A stretch of 64,000 bases of DNA from positions 62,001 through 126,000 of the forward strand of contig NZ_JAAOZC010000006.1 of assembly GCF_011761305.1 (NCBI RefSeq), given 5' to 3'. This document shows, piece after piece, positions 10,163 through 19,281 of the stretch; position 1 is the stretch's first letter, and every line of letters starts with the position of its first letter. The position numbers were made by a program, and so were the translations under genes. This stretch comes from Sphingomonas vulcanisoli. Its GTDB lineage: Bacteria > Pseudomonadota > Alphaproteobacteria > Sphingomonadales > Sphingomonadaceae. The notes under the pieces are model-generated. The model had not been told where the DNA came from and made no database searches. It saw only the letters and a program-made list of their open reading frames with translations.

Positions 10163-10184
10163 GCTTTACGAAAGCTTGAGAGGA

Positions 10185-10218
10185 AGGCGCTCGGGGAAAC
10201 CCGGGCGCCTTTTTCTTT
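10185..10218 (+). terminator. terminator after glnA
   Basis: An 11-bp stem with one mismatch (10185–10195 with 10200–10210) is followed directly by TTTTTCTTTT. Confidence 0.85.
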
Positions 10219-10222
10219 TGGT

Positions 10223-10344
10223 CCTCTCCCGCATTCGCGGGAGAGGAGGGCCCCGCGCGGAGCGTGGGAGGTGAGGGTCTTCTTCTTTTCGAGCAGTTAG
10301 AAGAAGACCCTCACCCCACCCTCTCTCGCGAAGGCGGGAGAGGG
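10223..10344. repeat. paired-hairpin repeat, CTCTCCC class
   Basis: Two outer hairpins (CCTCTCCCGC...GCGGGAGAGG at 10223–10246, and CCCTCTCTCGC...GCGGGAGAGGG at 10319–10344) flank a central inverted repeat GTGAGGGTCTTCTTCT / AGAAGAAGACCCTCAC. It lies between convergent glnA and the MFS gene and overlaps the 3' end of the MFS frame. Related copies lie at 17507 and 55254. Confidence 0.85.
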
Positions 10345-11552
10345 CTAAAGTCCAGCGCCTCGATCCGCGGGATCAGGCGCCACGCCAACGTCCCCGCCAG
10401 CGACACGGCAGCGGCAACCCCGAACGCCCAGCCGAATCCGCCGGTCGTATCCACCAGACGGCCGGTGATGATCGGGGCGACGATGCCGGCGATGTTGCCG
10501 AGGCAGTTCTGGACGCCGATCCAGCGGCCTGCGGCGATCGGCCCGCCGAGGGTCTGCCCGATCGGGTAGAGCGTCGCGGTCGCCATGCCGAAGAACAGGC
10601 CGGCGGTGAGCAGCGCTGCCAGCGACAGGATCGCGGGCGCGACGGCGCAGAGCAGCATGCAGGCGGCCATCCCGATGTGCGCCATGATCATCAGCGCCTT
10701 GCGCACCCGGCTGTTGTCCGCGCCCTTGGCGACGCGGGCGTCGGCGATCAGGCCGCTCGCCTGCACGCTCACCGCATAGATGAGGTAGAGCAGGCCACCG
10801 ACGATCGACATTTCGGTGATCGAGAAGCCGCGCGCCTTGACCAGATACAGCGGCAGCCAGCTGATCACGAAATAGAAGCCGTAATTGAAGGCGAAATGGC
10901 CGAGCCCCGCGCCCCAAAGCTCGCGCCGGGCGAGGATCGCGCGCAGCGTCGGCATCGTCTGCGCCTGCCGGTCCCACGCCGCCGTCCCGCGCGTCGCGCG
11001 CAGCCAGGGGATCAGCCACAGCGCCGAGGCGAGGCCGAACAGCAGGAACACCGGCCGCCAGCCGAACCCCGCGATCAGTAGGCCGCCGCCGAAGGTGCCC
11101 ACCGCCGGGCCTAGCGCCTGGCCGATGCCGATCGTGCCGTTGGCCGCGCCCAGCTTTTCGGGCGGCAGGTTGCTGGCGAGGATCTTGGCGTTGCAGGGAT
11201 AGGTCGCGCTCTCGCCGATGCCGAGCAGCAGGCGCAGCAGCAGCAGGCCGACGAAGCCGCCTGCGAGGCCGCTGGCGAAAGTAGCGACGCTCCACAGCGC
11301 CACGCCCATCGCCAGCGTGCGATAGGGGCCGATCCGCTCGGCCAGCCAGCCCGCGACCAATTGGAAGGGCACATAGGTCCAGAAGAAGGCGCTGAGCAGC
11401 ACGCCCGCCTGCGTGTTGCTGAGGTGGAGCTGATCCTTGATCAGCGGCGCCGCGGTCGCGAGATTGCCGCGATCGACATAGTTGATGAACATGCCCACCG
11501 CGAGCAGCGCGATCAGGCCGCGGCCCATGCCCGGGGCGCTGCTTTCCGTCAT
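10311..11552 (-). CDS. MFS transporter, anion:cation symporter type
   Basis: A 413-residue major facilitator with about 12 predicted membrane helices. NYVDRGNLATAAP in helix 1 and RLLLGIGESATYPCNAK in helix 4–5 are characteristic of the ACS/sugar-acid group (ExuT/GudP-like), whose members carry hexuronates, glucarate or aromatic carboxylates. The substrate is not assigned, and no catabolic genes adjoin. The last ~11 residues (SPLPPSRERVG) are encoded by the arm of the paired-hairpin repeat at 10223–10344, so the natural C-terminus was probably shorter or different. Confidence 0.85.
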   Translation of the reverse strand: MTESSAPGMGRGLIALLAVGMFINYVDRGNLATAAPLIKDQLHLSNTQAGVLLSAFFWTYVPFQLVAGWLAERIGPYRTLAMGVALWSVATFASGLAGGFVGLLLLRLLLGIGESATYPCNAKILASNLPPEKLGAANGTIGIGQALGPAVGTFGGGLLIAGFGWRPVFLLFGLASALWLIPWLRATRGTAAWDRQAQTMPTLRAILARRELWGAGLGHFAFNYGFYFVISWLPLYLVKARGFSITEMSIVGGLLYLIYAVSVQASGLIADARVAKGADNSRVRKALMIMAHIGMAACMLLCAVAPAILSLAALLTAGLFFGMATATLYPIGQTLGGPIAAGRWIGVQNCLGNIAGIVAPIITGRLVDTTGGFGWAFGVAAAVSLAGTLAWRLIPRIEALDFSPLPPSRERVG

Positions 11553-11633
11553 ACTGCGCTCTCCCGTGCGTTGCTCGCTCGCAGAGCGGTATCAGGCTTA
11601 CCGGCGCGGCGAAACGCGGGCTGTTTGCTTCAG

Positions 11634-11711
11634 CCGTGCTCCGGCGAAGGCCGGAGCGTTAAAGCATCGTCCCGGCCAAAGTTCAGCGCTCCGGCTTGCG
11701 CCGGAGCACGG
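11634..11711. repeat. paired-hairpin repeat, GCTCCGGC class
   Basis: CCGTGCTCCGGCGAAGGCCGG at one end is mirrored by CCGGCTTGCGCCGGAGCACGG at the other. Each end is itself a hairpin, separated by ~30 bp. It stops 2 bp before the stop codon of the SDR gene. A second copy of this class is at 26743. Confidence 0.85.
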
Positions 11712-11713
11712 CG

Positions 11714-12526
11714 CTATTCGGATTTGGCGGAAAGCTCGTTCCACGCCTCCCAATCGGCGAAGCGGCTTTCGTAATCCCGGCGGATCAATTGCAGGGCCGT
11801 TGAGCCGAGGAAGAAGCGCAGCGGCGGATTTTCGGCATCTACGATCTGCAGGATGGCGTCACCCGTGTTGTGCGGATCGCCCGCCTTCATCTTTGCCCTT
11901 TGCTCGTTGCGAAGCGCGCGCAAGGGCTCATAGGCGGCGATCGGCGTGGCGTGCGCGGCAGAAGGGCCGCTCCAGTCAGTCGAATAGCCCGCGGGTTCGA
12001 TCGCTGTGACCTTGACGCCGAAGTCGGCAACCTCACGTGCGAGCGACTGGCTCAACGCTTCGAGCGCCCATTTCGAGGCGTTGTAGATGCCGATGTTCGC
12101 CATGGCGGTCAGGCCGCCGATGCTGGTGACGTTGAGCAGGTGGCCGGAGCCCTGCGCGCGGAGCACCGGCACCGCCGCCTGCAGCACCCAAAGCGCGCCG
12201 AACAGATTGGTTTCGATCTGCGCCCGCGCCTCGTCCTCGCTCAACTCCTCGATCATGCCGAACTGGCCGTAGCCGGCGTTGTTGACCACCACATCGATGC
12301 GGCCGAAATGCGCGTTGGCCTGCTCCACCGCCGCGAACACCGCCGCGCGATCGGTGACGTCGAGCGTCAGGGGCAGGACGAGGTCGCCGTAGGTTTCGGC
12401 CAGATCCTGCACATCGGCGGGTTTGCGCGCGGTCGCCGCGACCTTGTCGCCGCGCTTCAGCGCCGCCTCGCTCCAGATGCGGCCAAAGCCCTTCGACGCG
12501 CCGGTGACGAACCAGATCTTGCTCAT
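11714..12526 (-). CDS. SDR family oxidoreductase
   Basis: A 270-residue classical short-chain dehydrogenase. The dinucleotide site TGASKGFG is near residue 8, NNAGYGQFG follows, and the catalytic YNASK (Tyr-x-x-x-Lys) is in the middle. Arg in ATARKPADV suggests NADP(H) preference. The C-terminal pattern resembles the 'oxidoreductase, SDR family' group of unknown substrate, often retinol-dehydrogenase-like in annotation. CCGGAGGG precedes the chosen ATG at 12526; the open frame extends a further 12 codons without a better site. Confidence 0.85.
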   Translation of the reverse strand: MSKIWFVTGASKGFGRIWSEAALKRGDKVAATARKPADVQDLAETYGDLVLPLTLDVTDRAAVFAAVEQANAHFGRIDVVVNNAGYGQFGMIEELSEDEARAQIETNLFGALWVLQAAVPVLRAQGSGHLLNVTSIGGLTAMANIGIYNASKWALEALSQSLAREVADFGVKVTAIEPAGYSTDWSGPSAAHATPIAAYEPLRALRNEQRAKMKAGDPHNTGDAILQIVDAENPPLRFFLGSTALQLIRRDYESRFADWEAWNELSAKSE

Positions 12527-12597
12527 ACTATCCCTCCGGATGGATTTGCTTTGGAGACGCACGGGCGCGCCGAATGTTCAGCGGTCAGCCTTTTTCA

Positions 12598-12619
12598 CCC
12601 CTCCCCTTCAGGGGAGGGG
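12598..12619. repeat. single hairpin of the CCCCTCCC repeat class
   Basis: A perfect palindrome CCCCTCCCC-TTCA-GGGGAGGGG lies between fhs and the SDR gene. It matches one arm of the repeats at 50821 and 56720. No T-tract follows on either strand, so it is unlikely to be a simple terminator. Confidence 0.7.
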
Positions 12620-12635
12620 CTTGCACGTACGTTTC

Positions 12636-14303
12636 TTAGAACAATCCATCGATCTGCCCACGCTCATCGATGCGGATCGCTTCGGCGGCGGGGGTGCGGG
12701 GCAGGCCGGGCATGGTCATCAGATCGCCGCAGATCGCCACGACGAAGCCCGCGCCCGCCGCCAGCCGCACCTCGCGCACCGGAATGACATGGCCGTGCGG
12801 CGCGCCGAGCAAGGTGGGATCGACCGAGAAACTGTATTGCGTCTTGGCCATGCAGACGGGGAGGGCGCCGAAGCCCTCGGACTCCCACCGCGCGAGCTGG
12901 CGTTCGCTGTGCGGATCGAGCGCGATCGCCGATGCGCGGTAGATGCGCGTCGCCACGGTCTCGATCTTGTCGCGCAGCGGCAGGTTGTCGGCGTAGAGCG
13001 GCGCGAAGCTGGCGCCGCCGCGATCGGCGATCTCGGCGACTGCCTCGGCCAGCTCGACCGCGCCCGCGCCGCCCTCGGCCCAGTGGCGGCAGAGGATCGC
13101 GCGCGTCCCCTGGCGTTCGGCGGCCTCGAACACCGCTGCATATTCGGCCGGAGTGTCGCCGGCGAACGCATTGACCGCGACGATCGCGGGGACGCCGAAC
13201 TGGCGGACATTCTCGATGTGCCGCTCCAGATTGGCCACACCGCGCGCCACCGCTGCGGCATCTTCCGCGCCGAGATCGGCCTTGGCGACGCCGCCATTCA
13301 TCTTGAGCGCGCGCACGGTGGTGACGATTACCGCAGCATCGGGCGCAAGGCCCGCCTGGCGGCATTTGATATCGAAGAATTTCTCCGCGCCGAGGTCCGC
13401 GCCGAAGCCCGCTTCAGTCACGACATAATCGGCCAGGCCGAGCGCGGTTTCGGTGGCGATCAGAGAGTTGCAGCCATGCGCGATATTGGCGAACGGCCCG
13501 CCGTGGATCAGCGCCGGATTGCCCTCCAGCGTCTGTACCAGATTGGGCTTGATCGCGTCCTTCAGCAGCACGGTCATCGCGCCATCGGCCTTGAGATCGC
13601 GCGCGGTGATCGCGCGGCCGTCGCGGGTGCGCGCGACGATGATGCGGCCGAGGCGCGCCTGGAGATCCTCGATATCGCGCGCCAGGCAGAAGATCGCCAT
13701 CACTTCGGAGGCGACCGTGATGTCGAAGCCGGTTTCGCGCGCGAAGCCATTGGCCGCGCCGCCGAGCCCGGCGGCGACCGAACGCAGCGCGCGATCGTTG
13801 ACATCCAGCACCCGCCGCCAGCTCACGCGGCGCGTATCGATGCCGAGCGCGTTGCCCCAATAGACATGGTTGTCGATCATTGCCGCGAGCAGATTGTGCG
13901 CGGCGGTGATGGCGTGGAAATCGCCGGTGAAGTGAAGGTTGATCTCCTCCATCGGCACGACCTGCGCATAGCCGCCGCCGGTCGCCCCGCCCTTGGTGCC
14001 GAAGCAGGGGCCGAGCGAAGGCTCGCGCAGCGCCAGCATCGTCTTGCGCCCGATAAGGTTGAGCGCATCGTCGAGGCCGACCGAGGTCGTCGTCTTGCCC
14101 TCGCCAGCGGGCGTGGGATTGGTGGCGGTAACGAGGATCAGCTTGCCGCGCCGGGTGCCGCGATCGGGCAGCGCGGCAAGATCGATCTTGGCCTTGAAGC
14201 GCCCGTGAGGTTCCAGCGCCGCTTCATCGATCCCTGCGCGCCGGGCGATCTCGCCGATGGGCAGCAGGGTGGCGGCGCGCGAAATTGCGATGTCGCTGAG
14301 CAT
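12636..14303 (-). CDS. fhs: formate--tetrahydrofolate ligase
   Basis: A 555-residue enzyme forming 10-formyl-THF from formate, THF and ATP, supplying one-carbon units. The P-loop is [15 protein letters not shown], followed by the family signatures [20 protein letters not shown] (seen as GGYAQVVPM and FTGDFHAI) and [24 protein letters not shown] (seen as [18 protein letters not shown]). The length is normal. The ATG at 14303 is chosen because homology starts at [11 protein letters not shown]; the frame runs further upstream into sppA. It follows sppA by 14 bp, so they are probably co-transcribed. Confidence 0.96.
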   Translation of the reverse strand: MLSDIAISRAATLLPIGEIARRAGIDEAALEPHGRFKAKIDLAALPDRGTRRGKLILVTATNPTPAGEGKTTTSVGLDDALNLIGRKTMLALREPSLGPCFGTKGGATGGGYAQVVPMEEINLHFTGDFHAITAAHNLLAAMIDNHVYWGNALGIDTRRVSWRRVLDVNDRALRSVAAGLGGAANGFARETGFDITVASEVMAIFCLARDIEDLQARLGRIIVARTRDGRAITARDLKADGAMTVLLKDAIKPNLVQTLEGNPALIHGGPFANIAHGCNSLIATETALGLADYVVTEAGFGADLGAEKFFDIKCRQAGLAPDAAVIVTTVRALKMNGGVAKADLGAEDAAAVARGVANLERHIENVRQFGVPAIVAVNAFAGDTPAEYAAVFEAAERQGTRAILCRHWAEGGAGAVELAEAVAEIADRGGASFAPLYADNLPLRDKIETVATRIYRASAIALDPHSERQLARWESEGFGALPVCMAKTQYSFSVDPTLLGAPHGHVIPVREVRLAAGAGFVVAICGDLMTMPGLPRTPAAEAIRIDERGQIDGLF

Positions 14304-14317
14304 GGAATCCTGCGGGG

Positions 14318-16192
14318 TTACAGTTTGGCGCCGGCCATCAGCAGGCGATCGGTCACGCGCGAGTCGGTCGGCGGCAAGGGCTGGAAGCCGCCGCATTCGA
14401 GGCAGCGCGCCTGCACCGCCGATCCCTGCAACAGCGTCATCACCTCACTCAGCGCGCCGCCGATCGCGTCTTGCGGCTGGCGGGCGATGCGCGTCATCGG
14501 ATCGAGCGCGGCGCTGGAGGGCTCATCCCCGCCGGCGTGGAAGAGGCTCTTCAACAGCGCCTTCAGGCTGTTCGGCTCGCGTTCGATCCAGCGCGGCCTG
14601 CTCTCGGCCTCCGAAAGGCCTGCGCGGCCCGCGGCGAAGGCGATGGCGTCATCCAGGCCGCCGAACTGATCGACGAGGCCCAACTGCCGCGAAGTGCCGC
14701 CCGCCCAGACCCGGCCTTGCGCGATATCGTCGACCTTGGCCTGCGGCAGGTGGCGCGATTGTGCGACGAGGCCGGTGAAGCGGCGATAGATATCGTCGAT
14801 GCTTGCCTGCATCAGCCGCGCGAATTGCGGGCTGACGCCGCGATAGACATCGGGCTGCCCGGACAGCGGCGTGGTGCCGACCCCGTCCGCCGAAAGCCCG
14901 AGCTTGGCGAGGCTGCCCTCGAAGGTTGGCAGGATGCCGAAGACGCCGATCGATCCGGTGATCGTCTGCGGCTCGGCGTAGATCTTCTCGGCGGGCGTCG
15001 CCACCCAATAGCCGCCCGACGCTGCGACCGATCCCATCGAGACGACCACCGGCAGGCCCCGCGCCTTGGCCTCGAGGATTGCCGAGCGGATGCGCTCCGA
15101 AGCGGTGACCGAGCCGCCGGGGCTGTCGATGCGGACGACGAGCGCCTTGATATCCTTCTTCTGCAGCTCATCGAGCAGCAGCCGCGCGATCGTATCGCCG
15201 CCTGCCGTGCCCGGACCCCGCTCGCCATCGACGATATCGCCCGCGATGGTCAGCACGCCGACCGCACCGGCGGCAGGCTCCGCGTGGGCGGCGAGATAAT
15301 TGGCGATCGGCATCGCGGCATAATCGCCGGGGCGGGGTTTGGCGGCGTCGCCCGAAAGCTCGGCGACGCGCTTGCCGAAAGCGATGCGGTCCCCGATCTT
15401 ATCGACCAGCCCGGCCTTGAGCGCGCCCGCGGCATTGCTGCCCGCCGGCACGATCACCGAGGCGGGATCGGCGAGATAATCGGTGAGCTTGGCCTGTGGC
15501 CGGGCGCGTTTCACGTTGTCCAGCCACACCGTCCACAGGCTATCGACCAGCGCCTGATCGGCTTCCTTCGCCTCGGGCGAGGCGTGGGTGAGGATATAGG
15601 GCTCGCCGTAAGACTTGTACTTGCCCGCGCGGTAAAGGTGCGCGGTGACGCCGAGCTTATCGAGCAGGCCCTTATAATAGAGCTGGGGCCGGCCATAGCC
15701 TTCCAGCAGCACCGCCCCCATCGGATCGAGCCACACTTCGCTGGCGTGGGCGGCGATCAGATAATCGCTGTCGATATAGCCGGTCGCATAGGCGAGCACC
15801 GGCTTGTTGGCGCGGCGCACGCCATCGATCGCCTCGGCCACCGCCGCCGTCGCCGCGGGCGCGCCGCCCGCATAGCGATCGAGATCGAGCACGACGCTCT
15901 TCACCGCACTATCGGTCGCCGCCGAATGCAGTGCGCGGATCACGTCGCGGAGGCGAAGCTCCTTGTCGGCAGGGGCGCTGCCGGACACCAGGCTCAACGT
16001 ATCGGCGTCGGCGGGTTGTTCGACCAGCGCGCCTTCGAATTTGATGACCAGCGCGCCGCTCCGTGCCAGCGCCGGATTGGGCCGCGTGTTCAGCGCCGCG
16101 AACAGCAGGCCGAAGAAGCAAAGCAACAGGAGCAGTACCAGCGCATCCTTGATGCCGACCAGCAATTTCCAGATCCAGCGTAAGACGCGCAT
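14318..16192 (-). CDS. sppA: signal peptide peptidase SppA, 67K type
   Basis: A 624-residue inner-membrane serine protease that degrades cleaved signal peptides. An N-terminal membrane helix ([18 protein letters not shown]) anchors two tandem ClpP-like domains. Lys193 in [10 protein letters not shown] and Ser392 in [10 protein letters not shown] form the Ser/Lys dyad across the two repeats. [12 protein letters not shown] marks the second domain. The length matches the long enterobacterial form. It is upstream of fhs on the same strand, with no obvious functional link. Confidence 0.94.
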   Translation of the reverse strand: MRVLRWIWKLLVGIKDALVLLLLLCFFGLLFAALNTRPNPALARSGALVIKFEGALVEQPADADTLSLVSGSAPADKELRLRDVIRALHSAATDSAVKSVVLDLDRYAGGAPAATAAVAEAIDGVRRANKPVLAYATGYIDSDYLIAAHASEVWLDPMGAVLLEGYGRPQLYYKGLLDKLGVTAHLYRAGKYKSYGEPYILTHASPEAKEADQALVDSLWTVWLDNVKRARPQAKLTDYLADPASVIVPAGSNAAGALKAGLVDKIGDRIAFGKRVAELSGDAAKPRPGDYAAMPIANYLAAHAEPAAGAVGVLTIAGDIVDGERGPGTAGGDTIARLLLDELQKKDIKALVVRIDSPGGSVTASERIRSAILEAKARGLPVVVSMGSVAASGGYWVATPAEKIYAEPQTITGSIGVFGILPTFEGSLAKLGLSADGVGTTPLSGQPDVYRGVSPQFARLMQASIDDIYRRFTGLVAQSRHLPQAKVDDIAQGRVWAGGTSRQLGLVDQFGGLDDAIAFAAGRAGLSEAESRPRWIEREPNSLKALLKSLFHAGGDEPSSAALDPMTRIARQPQDAIGGALSEVMTLLQGSAVQARCLECGGFQPLPPTDSRVTDRLLMAGAKL

Positions 16193-16261
16193 TCAACCCT
16201 CTCTCCCGCGGGCACTGCTGTTTGGAGGCAGGGCGTAGATCAGGCCGCGCGTCAGACGCTG

Positions 16262-16335
16262 TGGAGCGGGTGAAGGGAATCGAACCCTCGTCGTAAGCTT
16301 GGGAAGCTTCTGCTCTGCCATTGAGCTACACCCGC
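16262..16335 (-). tRNA. tRNA-Gly (anticodon CCC)
   Basis: On the minus strand a 74-nt cloverleaf can be folded: acceptor GCGGGTG/CACCCGC, D-arm with AGCTCAATGG, anticodon loop TTCCCAA (anticodon CCC), T-arm GAGGGTTCGATTCCCTT, discriminator T and an encoded CCA. The order closely follows E. coli glyU. The anticodon stem has one terminal mismatch (G-A). Confidence 0.95.
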
Positions 16336-16471
16336 CCGGTGAGCGCGCCAATTGCCACGATGCCGCCGCCGCGGTCAATGCATTGCCGGAGCGATTTGTG
16401 CCCGGGCGTCTGGCAGGGAGCCGATTGCGGAATCGATGCGTTACGCCCCCGAACCTATCGGGAGAACAAGC

Positions 16472-16618
16472 ATGCTTTTTACCATCGCCGCCATTCTGTT
16501 CGTTCTCTGGCTGCTCGGCTTCTTGGTTTTCCATATCGCGGGCGGGCTGATCCATATCCTGCTGGTGATCGCGATCATCGTCGGCCTGTTTCAGCTTTTC
16601 ACCGGCCGCCGCGTCTAG
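16472..16618 (+). CDS. small hydrophobic membrane protein (lmo0937-like)
   Basis: A 48-residue protein with two predicted membrane helices and a short basic tail (FTGRRV). It resembles the lmo0937-type small membrane proteins common next to stress genes; the function is unknown. GGGAG lies 8 bp before the ATG. The longer open frame upstream overlaps the tRNA leader and lacks a ribosome binding site. Confidence 0.7.
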   Translation: MLFTIAAILFVLWLLGFLVFHIAGGLIHILLVIAIIVGLFQLFTGRRV

Positions 16619-16691
16619 TCGGCGCGTGACAAATCGGGCGGCTTGCCGGCGATCCATGTGAGGAACGCCGCAAGCCGCTCGTTTTGTTTGA

Positions 16692-17492
16692 TCAGCCGCC
16701 GAGCTGGCCCAGCACTTCATAAGTGACAACGGCGCAGGCGACGGCGGCGTTGAGGCTGTCGGCCTTGCCCTTCATCGGGATGCGCACGCGCAGATCGCAG
16801 GCTGCGGCATAGTCGGCGGGCAGGCCCTGTGCTTCATTGCCGATCAGGATGAAGGTGGGGGCGCTGTAGCGCGCCGCGCGATAATCCTCGCTGGCGGCGA
16901 GGTGGGTGCCGATCAGCTGACCCTCGCCTGCACGCAGCCAGGGCAGGAATTCCCCCCACCGCGCCTGCGCGATCCGCTGGGTGAATAGCGCGCCCATGCT
17001 GGCGCGCACCGCTTCCACCGAGAAGGGATCGACGCAATCGTCGATCAGGATCAGCCCGCCCGCGCCGACCGCATCGCCGGTGCGCAGGATCGTGCCGAGG
17101 TTGCCGGGATCTCGGAGGGCCTGGGCGACCAACCAGATCGGCGCGATGGTGCGATCGATATCGGCGAGATCGGTGGCGGGTTGGCGGTAGACGCCGAGCA
17201 CGGTCTGCGGATTTTCCTTGCCGGAAAGCTTGTGGAGGATGTCGCGGCTGGTCTCGATCGCCTCGCCGCCCTCGGCCTCGACCTTGGCGATCAAGCGCTG
17301 CGCGATCGGATGGCCGGCGCCATCGGTGGCGAAGAAGAGAATTTCGGGGAGCACGCCCATCTCCTCCGCCTCAGCGAGGATGCGCAGGCCTTCCGCGAGG
17401 AATTGGCCGGATTCGCGGCGGTGGCGCTTCTCGCGCAGCGTGCGGATCTGCTTGATCAGCGGGTTTGAGAAAGCGGTGATCGCGCGGGGCAT
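16692..17492 (-). CDS. TrmH/SpoU-family RNA methyltransferase
   Basis: A 266-residue SPOUT methyltransferase. The N-terminal substrate-binding domain starts with SNPLIKQIRTLREKRHRRE. The C-terminal knotted domain has LRDPGNLGTILRTGDA (motif 1 Arg/Asn), LIGNEAQGLP (motif 2) and IPMKGKADSLNAAVA (motif 3), which bind SAM in the knot. The target is ribose 2'-O methylation of rRNA or tRNA. The layout resembles RlmB/TsnR-type proteins, but the exact nucleotide cannot be assigned. It is convergent with the small membrane protein. Confidence 0.9.
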   Translation of the reverse strand: MPRAITAFSNPLIKQIRTLREKRHRRESGQFLAEGLRILAEAEEMGVLPEILFFATDGAGHPIAQRLIAKVEAEGGEAIETSRDILHKLSGKENPQTVLGVYRQPATDLADIDRTIAPIWLVAQALRDPGNLGTILRTGDAVGAGGLILIDDCVDPFSVEAVRASMGALFTQRIAQARWGEFLPWLRAGEGQLIGTHLAASEDYRAARYSAPTFILIGNEAQGLPADYAAACDLRVRIPMKGKADSLNAAVACAVVTYEVLGQLGG

Positions 17493-17506
17493 TAGCGGCT
17501 CTTAGG

Positions 17507-17659
17507 CCCTCTCCCATTTTCATGGGAGAGGGTTGGGTGAGGTCTTTTTCTTTTTGAGGCGGCGGCAGTCGAAGGCAGAAGGAAGACCCTCACCTTCCCA
17601 CAAATCTCGCTGCACTCGATTTGCGGGCCCCTCCCTCTCCCGCGAAAGCGGGAGAGGGG
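17507..17659. repeat. paired-hairpin repeat, CTCTCCC class
   Basis: CCCTCTCCCATTTTCATGGG-type hairpin at the left and CCCTCTCCCGCGAAAGCGGG-type hairpin at the right surround a GTGAGGTC...GACCCTCAC inverted repeat and an extra AATCTCGCTGCACTCGATT segment. It ends 6 bp before the stop codon of HPr. Confidence 0.85.
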
Positions 17660-17665
17660 TTGAGC

Positions 17666-17941
17666 TTATTCCTCGCCGAACTTGTTCTCGACCAGGCCGC
17701 ACAGCGCGTCCAGCGCGCCCTGGGCGCCGTCGCCGGTAGCGCTGATCTTCACCGTATCGCCCATCGCCGCGCCCAGCATCATCAGCCCCATGATCGAGGT
17801 GCCGGCGACCGTGGAGCCGTCCTTCTCCACCGCCACCGCCGCGGTCTGCGTGCTGGCGAGGGTGACGAATTTGGCGCTGGCGCGGGCGTGGAGGCCGCGC
17901 TTGTTGGAGATGAGGACGGTGCGTTCGGCCGCGCCGCTCAT
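17666..17941 (-). CDS. HPr family phosphocarrier protein
   Basis: A 91-residue PTS phosphocarrier. His18 in KRGLHARASAKF is the EI-phosphorylated residue, and Ser49 in GTSIMGLMML is the equivalent of the Ser46 phosphorylated by HPr kinase. It ends the chvI-to-HPr operon and overlaps the EIIA gene by ATGA. With HprK upstream it should form the regulatory alphaproteobacterial PTS, which signals rather than transports sugar; no PTS permease is present here. Confidence 0.95.
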   Translation of the reverse strand: MSGAAERTVLISNKRGLHARASAKFVTLASTQTAAVAVEKDGSTVAGTSIMGLMMLGAAMGDTVKISATGDGAQGALDALCGLVENKFGEE

Positions 17942-18345
17942 GCCGCGGCCTCGCCCAGCACTTCGGAGGCGACCGAAATATATTTGCGCCCCGCCTCGCG
18001 CGCGGCGGCAACGGCAGCTTGGACCTTCATCATCTTCCGTGCTCCAGCCAAACGAATCAGCATCGGAAGGTTGACCCCGGCGATCACTTCGACCCGGCCG
18101 GGCTCCATCAGCGAAATGGCGAGATTGGAGGGCGTGCCTCCGAACAAATCGGTCAACAGAATGACGCCGCGCCCTTCGTCGACCGATTTGATGGCGGCAG
18201 CGATATCGGCACGCCGCGCCTCCATATCGTCGTCAGGCCCGATGCAGATGCCGGCCACGCCTCCTTGAGGGCCCACAACATGCTCCATCGCACGAACGAA
18301 TTCCTGCGCGAGCTGGCCATGGGTTACCAGCACCATTCCAATCAT
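17938..18345 (-). CDS. PTS EIIA component, mannose/fructose (ManX-like) type
   Basis: A 135-residue EIIA of the mannose class; His9 in VLVTHGQLAQEF is the phosphorylation site. The DLFGGTPSNLA motif is typical. In related bacteria this free-standing EIIA takes phosphate from HPr and acts as a regulator. The gene begins immediately after the rapZ stop and overlaps HPr by 4 bp. Confidence 0.94.
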   Translation of the reverse strand: MIGMVLVTHGQLAQEFVRAMEHVVGPQGGVAGICIGPDDDMEARRADIAAAIKSVDEGRGVILLTDLFGGTPSNLAISLMEPGRVEVIAGVNLPMLIRLAGARKMMKVQAAVAAAREAGRKYISVASEVLGEAAA

Positions 18346-19281
18346 TCAGTTCACCGTCACGCCTTGCTTTCCGCCAGCCTCCGGTCTTCCTTCCAGCGCG
18401 TCCAGCGTCTGCCTGGCTAGATCGCGATGCGTGATCGTGGGGGAAAAACCTTCCGTGCGCAACCTCTCCCCGATGCGCGCCGCGACATGGACCGAACGGT
18501 GCCGCCCACCGGTGCAGCCGAACGCGATCGTGACGTAGGATTTTCCTTCGGCTTCGTAGCGCGGCAGCAGCAGCAGCAGCAGCTCCTCGATCCGCTGCAT
18601 CGCCTCGGGATAGGCCTCGTCCTCGGCGATATAGGCCGAAACGTCCGCATCAAGGCCGGTGCCGGGGCGCAGTTCGGGCACCCAGTGCGGATTGCGCAGA
18701 AAGCGAAGGTCGAACACCAGATCGGCGTCGTTGGGCAGGCCGCGCGAGAAGCCGAATGAGGTGATCGACAGCGTCGATCCACCCGAGGGCACCGCGAAGA
18801 GGCCGCGCAACTGCTGCTGCATCGCGTTGGTGGTGAGATCGCTGGTGTCGATCAGGAAATCCGCCCCGGTCCGTAGCGGGCCGAGCAGTTCGCGCTCGCG
18901 GGCGATGCCGACCTTGGCGGGGCGGTCCTGCGCCAGCGGGTGCCGGCGGCGGGTGGCGGAGAAGCGGCGCTGGAGCACTTCGCCCGAACAATCGAAGAAT
19001 ATGATCTCGATCGGAATGCCGCGATCGCTGCGCAGTTTCTGGATGCGCTTGAGGATCGCCTGCGCATCGAAGCCGCGCGTGCGCGTGTCAATACCAACCG
19101 CGAAGGGGCGATCGTCCTCGGCCGCGCCCTCCGGCGGCGGGCTGGCGAGCAGACGATCGACCAGCGCCAGCGGCAGGTTGTCGGCGGTCTCCCAGCCGAT
19201 ATCCTCCAGTGTCTTGAGCGCGGTGGTGCGCCCGGCGCCCGACATGCCGGTGACGAGAAGGATGCGGCGCGGATCGCTCAT
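18346..19281 (-). CDS. rapZ: RNase adapter protein RapZ (YvcJ family)
   Basis: A 311-residue nucleotide-binding protein. The Walker A-like motif is GMSGAGRT (residues 12–19), with Arg18 where many members have Lys. The C-terminal RNA-binding/regulatory domain carries GCTGGRHRSVHVA. In E. coli RapZ targets the sRNA GlmZ for RNase E cleavage; in alphaproteobacteria its role is less clear and it travels with the PTS genes, as here. Residues 234–239 are six Leu encoded mostly by repeated CTG codons (CAG on the plus strand). It overlaps hprK by ATGA. Confidence 0.93.
   Translation of the reverse strand: MSDPRRILLVTGMSGAGRTTALKTLEDIGWETADNLPLALVDRLLASPPPEGAAEDDRPFAVGIDTRTRGFDAQAILKRIQKLRSDRGIPIEIIFFDCSGEVLQRRFSATRRRHPLAQDRPAKVGIARERELLGPLRTGADFLIDTSDLTTNAMQQQLRGLFAVPSGGSTLSITSFGFSRGLPNDADLVFDLRFLRNPHWVPELRPGTGLDADVSAYIAEDEAYPEAMQRIEELLLLLLPRYEAEGKSYVTIAFGCTGGRHRSVHVAARIGERLRTEGFSPTITHRDLARQTLDALEGRPEAGGKQGVTVN

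Noticed and set aside
12423-14669. Long open frame (748 codons) opposite fhs and the SDR
   Set aside because: It is the antisense shadow of two well-supported genes and has no recognisable domain. GC-rich third positions keep the opposite strand open.
16400-16471. GGAGC-N18-GTT before the lmo0937-like gene
   Set aside because: Wrong -35 base and wrong spacing.
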